64,000 nt of DNA from Arbacia lixula (Eukaryota; Echinodermata; Echinoidea; Arbacioida; Arbaciidae): the NCBI GenBank assembly GCA_963669155.1, contig OZ022583.1, forward strand, positions 17,849,694 to 17,913,693, written 5' to 3'. The position numbers and the translations under genes are program-made. Positions 37,513 to 47,753 of this stretch are shown piece by piece (positions within the stretch are counted from its first letter, which is position 1; each line of letters starts with the position of its first letter). Under the pieces are notes generated by a model. That model worked only from the letters and a program-made list of their open reading frames with translations, ran no database searches and was not told the DNA's origin.

Positions 37513-38601
37513 CATTTCCTGTGCCTAAGGTAGTGAGAGGATTAAGGTACATGTTTGAAGTAGACCCCTTTGCAGACAAAATCAAAATCTGCAAAACACT
37601 GTATTAACCACAAATTAACATCAAAGTCCAGTTTGTGAAATATGAAACTTGAAATACTGTATGTAGAATTTACTTTATTAATACAACATGGATTTTTTTC
37701 TTGAATAGTTTGCCTCTCAGGGTTGGTTTCCTTTTCAAGTTGTTTAAAGTGAGGTTGGAGTTATCCATGTAATGGTTCATCCTTTATCACAAAGCTGACA
37801 AGAACTGTCATTGATAACAGCCTTGATGATGTTTAAAATAATTTTTCAATTCAGGGGCCTTCAGGGGACTATGCAAGCACTAGGCTATCCTTTTAGTCAA
37901 CCAGGATAAAATTCCACATGGAATGTAATGGTCAGTATAAACCCATTTAAACTCACTTTTGAATTCCTATATTCTGAGGAATGCTCAATTATGTTTTTCC
38001 ATTTGCCATAGTATTTATACATTTTTTTTACCTGCAAAAAGGAGATATCACCTTTAAAGTACATTATGTAAAACACTAGGTTGGAAATGAGTCTTCCCAT
38101 GCAGAATAGAAGGAAGGTTATTGGTATTGTCATGCAAAAAGAGACTTATAATCCCATCTCATCCCACGGCATGACGTCAATACAAAATTCAACCATCATG
38201 TAGCGTTACTCCGACATATCATTTCCTCATGTAAACAATGATTCCAACTCGCTGCACATCTTGTGATTGTCCAGAGAGAGGCATAATCGTTTATGGACCA
38301 GTGAGTAAAAATAGGTGCTAAGGGAGATTATACTTCGAAATGCATGGGAGAGAGCACCCATGAAGACTTGACATCTCCCATAAAATAGTGTGTTCGTCTC
38401 ATGGGGTTGGGCTTGAAAAGTACTCCCTCAAATAACAATATATCCCCCCCCCCCCCTCTCTCCCCATACCTTATGAACCTTGAACCATTTCCAATCAGCG
38501 GATATAGTGTACAGTACAAATATTCTGGCTACTAGCTGCTAGCTATTTCATTTACAAGTACATTCAATACTGTAATCTAACTGGCAGTTTTTATGCAAGA
38601 C

Positions 38602-38764
38602 CTGGGCACCATAACATAAAGGTGTGCGATCAATCGCAAATTTGAAAGACAAATTCTGATTGGTTACTGGTCAGTGTTTTGAACACAAAGCGCATGCAAC
38701 AATGATATTGATTGGCCATTGCCATTTCGCGATTGATCGCAAACCTGTATGTTACGGAGCCCTG
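38602..38764. repeat. 163-bp foldback with GCGATCAATCGC arms
   Basis: The left end GGGCACCATAACATAAAGG and the complement of the right end (GGGCTCCGTAACATACAGG) match, followed in both by TTTGCGATCAATCGC-like arms. Non-coding; probably a short MITE. Confidence 0.7.
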
Positions 38765-39430
38765 CATGACCTGGCAAACAAATTAACTCATGTCCACAGT
38801 CAATGCTTGTCCTTGTACGTTTGGCATATACATGAACAGCGGGAGCGATTGACAAAACACTACAAAAGCAGTTGATATTGCAGTTGACTGAACACAAAAC
38901 AGACTCTGAATCATAAATCGATGTGTCAAAGTCACATTTTTGTACTGGTACACACAGACTTTACAGGGCACAGATGGAGTAATTAACCCTGTATATTCCC
39001 AGGCCTTGAAAACCCCATTGGCCTACTGTGTATCTTCATACCAATGGTAATGAGAGAGTTAACACTGGCTTTTAAAAGCAACAATGCGGATTTGGAAGCC
39101 GCCGGCATACTGCACTGCACGATCCTGATCCTATAAAGAGGGTCATCAATACATTGCTCTTCTGACATGCCTCTAAACACAAGGATCATTTGATTTATCA
39201 TCACATACAGTTTTATCCCAAGACAAATGATGGGTAGGATATAAAGCCTATCAGTTTTTAGTAATAAGCTTCATGGTGCTTATAATATCACAGTCAGATC
39301 AGGATGATTTTCTTCAATGTTTGTTCAATGTTTTCATGGAGAATGATGTAGGGCAGAGGAGGGGGGAGGGGCATAAAAAAATTCATGTTAATGTTGTTGT
39401 TATTACAGATATTTACTTAACAGTCACACA

Positions 39431-39516
39431 TAGGCCCTGTCTTACTATTGATATAACTCATAACTCTGTCCATTAAAGATAAAGAATAAGACTTGCGATT
39501 GATTGAAATCAATCTC
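39431..39516. repeat. GATTGATATCA-family repeat, partial copy
   Basis: AGGCCCTGTCTTACTATTG, TAACTCTGTCCATTA and TTGCGATTGATTGAAATC match parts of the 19902-20040 copy. Confidence 0.5.
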
Positions 39517-39554
39517 TACACTGCAACAATTTCTAAAATTGAGACCTCATCTGC

Positions 39555-40851
39555 CCTTTAAATTCTTTTTACAATAGAGCAAGCTGTTGTGGCTGATTTG
39601 TTATGTTGTCTTATGTCCATGAAAGCTCAATACAGTACATGTATGTGTACTGTACTGTACTGGGAAGACAAAAAGGCCTTCAAAAGGTGATTGTGAGCAA
39701 TCTTCTTACCAATGATCTAAAATTCATGTATTGTCCATTTTAGAAACTTGATGAAAGTTATTTGTTCTCATATGATCCACATTTGGAATAATTAGTGATT
39801 TAATCACAAATCCTCAAAATGTTCGGCCCGAACAATTTGAGGATTTGTGATTAAATCACTAATTACTCCAAATGTGGATAGTTTTATGGTAAATAACTTT
39901 CAGCAAGTTTCTAAAATGGACAATACATGAATTTAAGACCATTGGCAAGAAGATTGCTCACGATCACCTTTTGAAGGCCTTTTTGTCTTCCCAGTACAGG
40001 ATACTCCCTTTAAAATCTTTTTACAATGGAGAAAGCTGTTGTGGCTGATTTGTCATGTTGTCTTATGTTCATGACAGCTCAATACATAACATGTATGTGC
40101 AGTGCAGAGGGCTTACACCAGATTGATTCTACAGCATGAGACTGAGTAATGACTTCTGGATGCTCAAGATTGCCTTTAAAATCTTATTACCATGGAGAAT
40201 GTTGTTGAAGCTACATGTAATTTGTTACTGTTGTATGTTTTTATACATGTACCTAATTTCAGTACAAGTGCCAGTACAGTGGGCTCAAACCAGAATAACT
40301 CTACAGCATGAGACTGAGTAATGACTTCTACACATCGCTCAAGTTCCCCTTTAAAATCTCGTTACCATGAAGAAAGCTGTTGTGGCTGATTTGTTCTGTT
40401 GTCTTATGTTCATGAAAGCTCAATACAGTACATGCGCCAGTATACAGTGCGAAGGGCTCACACCAGAATGACTCTACAGCATGCGAGTGATGACTTCTAG
40501 ATGCTCAAGATTGCCTTTAAAATCTTATTACCATGGAGAGTGTGGTTGAAGCTAATTTGTTACTGTTGTATGTTTTTATACATGTACCTAATTTCAGTAC
40601 AAGTGCCAGTACAGTGGGCTCACACAAGAATAACTCTACAGCATGAGATTGGGTGATGACTTCTAGACATCGCTCAAGATTGCCTTTAAAATCTTATTAC
40701 CATGGAGAATTTTGTTGAATCTAATTTGTTACTGTTGTATGTTTTTATCCATGTACCTAATTTCAGTACAAGTGCCAGTACAGTGGGCTCACACCAGAAT
40801 AATTCTACAGCATGAGATTGGGTGATGACTTCTAGACATCGCTCAAGATCC
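39555..40851. repeat. 166-175-bp tandem repeat array, interrupted by a family A MITE
   Basis: Unit starts CCTTTAAAATC are found at 40007, 40173, 40348, 40514 and 40683, with a truncated start at 40852 and an older one at 39555. Each unit has ACAGCATGAGACTGAGTAATG and AGTACAGTGGGCTCACACC. The 39555 unit stops after about 90 bp where the MITE begins. Confidence 0.88.
39645..40009. mobile_element. Foldback MITE, TTAA family A, copy 3 (left end damaged)
   Basis: The right end ...ATACTCCCT is followed by TTAA (40010-40013). The left end begins inside the inverted repeat at TACTGTACTGTACTGGGAAG, with no TTAA. The centre is AATGTTCGGCCCGAACAATT. It sits between units of the 166-175-bp array. Confidence 0.85.
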
Positions 40852-40971
40852 CCTTTGTGTGTGAGGTGATGGGACAATGGAAGGACGGCTGCAGTTAGTG
40901 CAGGGAGGATCCTTCTCAGTAAAAGGAAATGAGTTGATCTTGCTCTTTCAAGTGCGTATGAGTGACAGAGT

Positions 40972-41152
40972 AAGCCACCCCTAATGACTAAAAACCACTG
41001 ATTAAAGTAGGAGGGCACCCTGCTAAGATGTGCTGAGATGGGGTGATGGGGGGGGGGGGGAACACCCCTAATGACTACAAACCACTGATTAGTATAGGAG
41101 GGTACTAGGAGCGTACTATAGGTGGGGCTAAGACCCCCCCCCCCCCCCCCCC
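40972..41152. repeat. About 90-bp duplication with G and C homopolymers
   Basis: ACCCCTAATGACTAAAAACC and CACTGATTAAAGTAGGAGGG recur about 90 bp on with small changes. A G13 tract (41048-41060) and a C19 tract (41134-41152) lie within and just after the copies. Confidence 0.75.
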
Positions 41153-42480
41153 AAGGAAATTTTTGCAAGTGAGAAAGCATATCAGTGTCCCGATTACCAA
41201 ACAAACAGACTCAGTATTTTTATGCCAAAGACAAACTTGATGCTGTCTCAATGTCATGAACAATGAACAAACAGACAGATTAAATGTATGCACTAGAAGT
41301 TTTGCCTAAGAGAAACTAAACTAGTAAAACGCATGTTTATAGTAAAAGGTCTTACATACTGTGCCATGTTTAGTTGTGACAGCAGTCTACTGTGGCACTG
41401 CACAGTAGCTTGCCATTTAGGAAATATTCAATTGATGTTATTTGTTAATTCAGTACACCAAGACTGTCTGCGTGGGCGACTCCAAATAAGCTTTTGATAT
41501 CACTGGCCAAAGTTCAAGAGCATATTTCTAGAATAGTAAACCTGAAGTACACCAGTTGCATGATAGAAATCATTCAAAAAATCATATCAAATAAAAGTCT
41601 ATAGTTTAGTACCATGCAATTCTCACAGAGAGACAAAAGCAGACAGTAACTATGGAATTTAATGATTAGCTCAGTACACTTGTACTGTACATAATAACAA
41701 AACATGGCTGCTCTGTATGCATCTATGCATGTACCACATTAATATTGAACCAGAATAATTATGCAATGTCAAATACATGTATGGAGCCAAAGATGTAAAA
41801 ACTCTCAATTTTGCAAATGTGTACATTTATAGCTTTAATCTTTATAAAAATTATAACTTTCGAATCATTGTCAATCAACAGTGTCACATAATTTTATTAA
41901 TATTCCCTCACTATTGCACATGCATCATTGTACTCTCCTAACCACTCACACACAAAGAGGAACATGTGCAGTCAAAATTAAGTAGCTTCTCAATAAAACC
42001 AGAAAAGTCTGAGAAACGAGTAAAAACAGTTTGAGGAAATGTGGACAACTAAAAACAAGGATTTGAATGTTTGAATTTTACGGAGATCACTTTTTTTTTT
42101 AGGCCAAACCATATGGCAAGTCGATCATGAGGCTCGGATGTCACTCCATCCTTTTCCTTCTATCATATAAAAATGCTTGTTTGATATCCAACATTTCAAA
42201 AACAAACAATTCTCTGGGGAACTGACTTCCTGATGCCTTTGCCCAACTCTCTCATATTGAATGCTAATATCAGCCAGCCAAAATATTTCCCAGCATTTTT
42301 GCTGATCACAAAATCTTGATAATATTTGTTGGTGATTTTGCTGGTAATTTAAACCTTAACGTTATGCTGTCAAGATACAGTTAAACAATTGTGTGCCACA
42401 CAAACTTTATATTGATAACATGTTTGTCTTCTGTCAACCCGAGAGTTAAACAAATAATTTGTATTTTGAATATGTCCATG

Positions 42481-42636
42481 GTCCTGTTGCATAAAGCTTA
42501 CCATTGATGGTAAATTTGTGACCAATAGCAACTTCTATGGGATCCTTGAATTTGATTGGCTGTCAAACGATGTTACTATGGTATTTACCATTGATGGCAG
42601 AGTTACCATTAATGGTAAGTTTTGTGCAACAGGGTC
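42481..42636. repeat. Foldback with TTACCATTGATGGTAA arms
   Basis: CCTGTTGCATAAAGCTTACC at the left and GGTAAGTTTTGTGCAACAGG at the right are near-inverses. Each arm also holds a small perfect-type palindrome TTACCAT(T/C)-ATGGTAA. It is about 155 bp and non-coding. Confidence 0.75.
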
Positions 42637-44779
42637 CATGTCAGTCACCTTGGAGAAGAATGAGAATCAATGTGGAGGGGTGGAAAATTTAAAAAAAAAA
42701 ACGATACCCTGCTTTGAGTGCATTAATAAGCAATGCAAAACACAAACATGACACATAAAGAGTTACATAACAAATTGATACTCCCATAATTTGGTAGCAT
42801 TTATTAAGTGGTGACCATAATAGCCACTATATCACCCTTGGTTTCCTGTGTGCCACTGATACCACATACTGACACCCGCTGACCTGCATTGTACATACAC
42901 TGTACATGATAGTGCCTGAAGGTTAGAAGGCAGTATCACTATCAAACCACTTCCCTAGATTGCCACCCTAGACCGCACAATGCAACTTAAGACACAAAAA
43001 TAGCACTGTACTTCAACTAAATACATGTACTAGGACATGTGACAACCTGCATTGTGTAGAAGTATTCAAGCCTAGGACCCCTTTTAGAACGTTGTCTCCT
43101 GATGAACCAAAGATAGTTCAACTGTAACAAATAATCTAAAATTGGGTCTTAAAGTAAACATGGACAAGTACGCCCAATGAAAAATCTCTCGGTTTGACAA
43201 GTTTGAAATTTAGGCTAAAGATGTCTGTAGAACCATGGTAGACATGCTTTGCAGACCCATGACACTTTGTCATGTGAGTGGGGTGGTACGCTAAAAATAT
43301 ATTTGCCAGAGCTAACTTTTCACGCCTAACTTCATGAAATGAAACACATTGATGCTTCTGTGCACTAAATGCACTGGAGGGCAATTCCAGTCCCCAAAAA
43401 TAAATTGCACTCAACAAGAGCAGACAAATCAGGAAAGCAGAGGAAAAAATCGTTTGATGAGAATAGGACAATGATCGCTATGTTTTGGAATTTGATGGCA
43501 AATTGGTAACTCAGTCATGACGCTATTATCTCTAAAAGATCTCTAAACTTTCTCCAAGAAACTCATCACTTTCTATTTGTACACAATATCTATCTAGACA
43601 GTAATATGTCTCTGCATGCATGCACTAATATGGAAGTCCTCATGTCAACAAAACATAATAAAACGGGTAAGATCTGGAAACAGAAATTATATTTATGAAT
43701 ATCCAAAAGATCAATTATTCATTGTTTATGGAAAGAAATTTGAGAGTGTGTAAACACAGCAATAACAGATAGGCATGCATACATCACAATTGAGTGTTGT
43801 AGGTTTCTTTTGCAAGTAAAGTACCTTTCAAAATTTCAAAAAGAAATCCAATCCACACATATCATACTCGGGGTGAAATCAGATAAGGATACTTTCCATG
43901 GAGATCCTGATTCAAAGTCCAATAGTTTGATTTCTGTAATGTATACAAAATTGCGTCAGTCAGAGTTACTGTTGCCAGCTCCGACAAGTGCACCAACCAC
44001 CTCTTTTTTGTCTCCCCATACAAATCTTGCTGCTCTCCGAGTTATATTTGTTAATTACTAATTGTTTGCGACATAATGTCTAAAAATAAAATCTAAGATC
44101 TGGTGTGAGAGGAAATGTTATGTCGTAGACTTCAAAGATATCAACACTTGACAGCATGAAAGTCAATAGCTTCAACACTTTATAAATGAAAGATAAGGGT
44201 GTATCACTCACTTGAAACATACTCAGTTTACATAGCGGCACACACATGAACTCATCGGGCTACAGTGTAAATTAATGAAGTCCTCCTATACTTCTTGATT
44301 CCCTTCTCATTCCAAACAACAGTCCTTCAGCTTCCCATGAACAAACAAATCACTTGAACGCACAGCACTGACCAGGTAAACACACTAAAGGAATGCACTG
44401 GAATTTACACAGCACAAAAGTAGCCTGCATATTGTGACACTACACTACATCTACAGTGGAGTCTAACTAATGCTTCTTTGAACTAGATCAAAGCTAGCCC
44501 ATATGTGCATGCTCCTGCAATGCACGCGCGACACATTTTGACAGTTTTAATCACTTGAGCTCAACTATGATTATGACTGGATGACATAATATAGCATTAT
44601 AAGTTACTAAGTACAAGTTGGTATGCTGTTTTACCAGAACTGTACAAGTACATTAGTGCAGCTCATGTGGAATTCAGTGTAAAATGTATCAAAATGCATG
44701 TTTTACTCAGTTTCCATTCATGTTCAAACAAAGTATGCATCCAGCCCAAACAGCTCCAAACTATACTGTGCTCTTAACA

Positions 44780-44884
44780 GCCATATCCATGAAACCTTAC
44801 TAGCCTAGTTAGTTACTAGAAATGCATGTTGCTAAATGCAGTTTAACAACTAACTAGGCTTAGTAAGGTATCATGAAAGCCCCT
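44780..44884. repeat. Foldback repeat, CTAGTTAGTTACTA family, fifth copy
   Basis: CCTTACTAGCCTAGTTAGTT and AACTAACTAGGCTTAGTAAG are clean inverse arms about 40 bp apart, the best-preserved pair in the window. Outer ends are CATGAAACC and ATCATGAAAGCCCC. Confidence 0.8.
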
Positions 44885-45042
44885 GGTATTCTACTGAGTA
44901 ACCTTGTAGAAACACGGTGCGTGCATTACAACCAGCCCCCACGTACCAGCAACTTCTCTCACCTTCAACGAGTCACTTTTGCCATCTGTATGACATACAC
45001 CAGTGAAAACAGACACAGAAGTTAAAGGTGATTTACATATAG

Positions 45043-45061
45043 GCCCCCCCCCCCCCCCCCC
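45043..45061 (+). repeat. C19 homopolymer
   Basis: Nineteen consecutive C, followed by TCCCCTC. It is one of about ten C/G tracts of ten or more in this AT-rich window. Confidence 0.95.
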
Positions 45062-45186
45062 TCCCCTCTAAATAACAAGAGAGCCCCTTGTCTTACCGGT
45101 AGAGCACCGTTATGAAATTTAGGAAATAGGACCATTTTTGTTACATATGCTAATTTTATTCAAGTCATTCTAACATTAATTATTAA

Positions 45187-45550
45187 AGGGCATATACTGT
45201 ACTGGGAAGGCAAAAACACCTTCAAAAGGTAATTGTTAGCAATCTTCTTGCCAATGGTCTTAAATTCATGTATTGTCTATTTTAGAAGCTTGCTGAAAGT
45301 TATTTGCCCTCAAATGATCCACATTTGGAGTAATTAATTATTAATGATTAATCCTCAACATGTTCGGCCCAAACAATTTGAGGATTTATGGTTTAATCAC
45401 TCATTACTCCATATGTAGATCATTTCAGGGCAAATAACTTTCAGCAAGCTTCTAAAATGGACAATATATGAATTTATGACCATTGGCAAGAAGATTGCTC
45501 ACAATTACCTTTTGAAGGCTTTTTTGCCTTCCCAGTGCAGCATATGCCCT
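45187..45550. mobile_element. Foldback MITE, TTAA family A, copy 4
   Basis: 364 bp, flanked by TTAA at 45183-45186 and 45551-45554. The ends AGGGCATATACTGTACTGGG and the inverse of GCATATGCCCT are intact. The centre is CATGTTCGGCCCAAACAATT. Confidence 0.92.
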
Positions 45551-45554
45551 TTAA

Positions 45555-45668
45555 AGGTAACCCAAAAGCTTGTCAGAGTAGCAACAACTTAATGATTTAG
45601 TGTGTGTTCCACCCACTGAAACTGAATGACAGAATACAGGTTAATAACGCATTACAACGCAGTTAGCA
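45555..45668. mobile_element. Fragment related to the centre of TTAA family C
   Basis: CAGAGTAGCAACAACTTAATG, CTGAATGACAGAATACAGG and ACAACGCAGTTAG align in order with 5470-5600 of the family C element. It is joined directly to the right TTAA of family A copy 4 and has no inverted ends of its own. Confidence 0.8.
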
Positions 45669-45785
45669 ATGCAATGCAATGCAAGACCATAGGGTATGGA
45701 GACCCATTGTAGACCCAGAATCCCATTCCCGATTCTACCGTCGTCACAAGGACCTATGACTGGAAATGTGGCTTCACCTACTTGA

Positions 45786-46238
45786 GGCGTGTTTATTATC
45801 TTTTCAGAATTTGAAACACGTTTCCAAAGGCCTTTACGAACGCGTTTCCAAAGGCCTTTACGAACACCTTTCCAAAGGCCTTTGCGAACGCGTTTAAAAA
45901 AACGGTGCGTTTATCAACTCAATCGCCCAAGTCGAAAACCGGCCTTGTCACTGCACAGCTCTACTGCGCCATTACACGTGCACTGTAGTACAATAGTGTG
46001 CGATCGATATGTTTACGGAAACACGTGGTTTAAAGTCATTTCAAAACAGCTTTGCGTTTATCTCACTTCTGGCTCAAATGCGTTAAGGATCGCACAAATT
46101 TGCGTGTTTCAAAACAGCTTTCCGAACCCCATAATCAAAACACCTTTGCGTTTATCAACTCCCTGAATGCGTTTAAAAAAATTTAGATGCGTTTGGAAAC
46201 CTTAATTCTACCAAAAAAAGAGTTGATTTAAACACGCC
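45786..46238. mobile_element. Probable MITE with GGCGTGTTTA ends and a 26-bp inner repeat
   Basis: GGCGTGTTTA at the left and TAAACACGCC at the right are perfect 10-bp inverses 453 bp apart. Inside are three 26-bp units containing CGTTTCCAAAGGCCTTTACG (45820-45897) and two CGTTTATCAACTC blocks. No certain target duplication was found. Confidence 0.55.
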
Positions 46239-46942
46239 CTTGGATAAATAACCATGACTGGGTCCTGTGATTCAGTAAGTCGCAGAGTTATGTCATCTGC
46301 GGTGGCTTTAGGTTGTACACAGTGTCAGATTGCACATCGATTGAGACTTCGGGTTCCTTTTACAAGCATGTTCACCAGCCAAGTATAAAAACCTAGGAAA
46401 TGATTGGAAAGAAACCCAATCGCCATGGAAATGTGGGAAGTGACAAAGGACCAGCAAAAGACTTCCTCTCTCTCTTCCTGTGGGGAAACACAATGAGGGT
46501 TAATGCAGGAATCAACACCTGGTGGCTTTCCACTGATCACATTGAGACCTACAAAGTGCATTGTTCCAGAGACTAAAACGAAGGTCTCCAAAGTACAAGT
46601 AAACCTTAAGATTAAAAAAAAATATCATTATTTTACCCCCTGGTAGTACAGGTACATGTTGTGTCACACAATAAAACATACATTGTATGCATGCTGTACA
46701 ATGTATATTTGCAAGAAAATTTCTTTATGACTGACGTACAGTGAGTAATATTTCCAAATGGTTCAGGGAAAGTCACAGGGAAAACATAAAGGGAAACAAA
46801 AAGAGACTTGCAAAAGAACTTGCAAAAATAAGAATTATAATGAGTAACAGCCAAATAATATCAATAATAACAAGCATTAACAATGCTCATCATTACTCCT
46901 CACAATAAAAATCAAACGAGACATATTTATGGACAAGTATAA
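46239..46942 (-). other. Intron segment, nothing recognised
   Basis: AT-rich, single-copy-looking; no element ends or exons found. Confidence 0.5.
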
Positions 46943-47487
46943 GGTGGTCTGTATTGTGCACAGACATGGGATGGAAATGCACAGTGACACCATGGACTTT
47001 TTTTTCCGTGCGTAACGCGAACACCCGTGCACGCGCGGAAATTTTGGAAATGCTTAAAATTGCCTGAAACATATGCAAAACAATTTTTAGTTGATTCGGA
47101 GCATTTTAAAATTTTGCGCAGGTGTTATTGCACTAATGTACACGTACGTGCGTGTTTTTATTAATTGAAATTGATTGGCTTATCATTAATTTAATGCATG
47201 TCAATTTTCATTAGCTATAGGCGATCAGTTCCAGAGATATTCCAGTTAATAGGTTTTTATTAAATCGCTCGTAGATGACGTCACGATCATGTCATGACCT
47301 TGAAATTTTTTGCAATGACAAGTTCACATGTATACCTATACATGGTCAAAATATGATGAAACATGACACTTGCATTGATGAGATATAGATGACACAAAAA
47401 AGTGGGGGGCATGGAATAAAAATAAGGAATAAAGAAAGAAAATTCCGACGAAATTAGAAGGTGATCTGTCGGTTACAACAGACCACC
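46943..47487. mobile_element. MITE-like element with GGTGGTCTGT ends and TAA flanks
   Basis: GGTGGTCTGTATTG at the left and the complement of AACAGACCACC at the right are inverted ends 545 bp apart. TAA occurs immediately outside on both sides (46940-46942, 47488-47490). The interior has CGTGCACGCGCGG and ATGACGTCACGATCATG segments but no protein. Confidence 0.75.
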
Positions 47488-47672
47488 TAATAAATACAAT
47501 TAATCAAAGACAATCATAAAGACAACTAAAACCTTGATGCATAATGTGTGTGCAGAGGGATGAGAAGGGAAAACAATCAGGTTGGGGGGAAGAAGGGGAG
47601 GGGGGCAAGAGTTGTGGTGGTAATTGAGAATAATTGCTTTCTAAGCAACAAATCTTGGAAGCTGTAACTTAC

Positions 47673-47753
47673 CACCTCCTGATCAGGAATGGTTTCCTCG
47701 TAGTCAATGAGTGCTTTCAAGGTATCGTGAGTCGGCTTACTCTCAGTGGAATC
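47673..47753 (-). CDS. WK-motif gene, 27-residue exon
   Basis: The acceptor CTAACCAG and donor GTG|GTAAGT delimit 81 nt in phase 0 at both ends. It encodes DSTESKPTHDTLKALIDYEE and a short acidic tail ending DQEV. Because its length is a multiple of three with phase 0 on both sides, it could be skipped without changing frame. It is isolated between a 2.8-kb and a 16.5-kb intron. No domain was recognised. Confidence 0.75.

Noticed and set aside
44967-44989. Possible 23-nt micro-exon with good acceptor and donor in the 16.5-kb intron
   Set aside because: Flanking exons are both phase 0; 23 nt would shift the frame.
45819-45897. AAAGGCCTTT-containing 26-bp repeats as a CRISPR-like array
   Set aside because: Only three units, no distinct spacers, and the genome is animal; treated as an inner repeat of a probable MITE.
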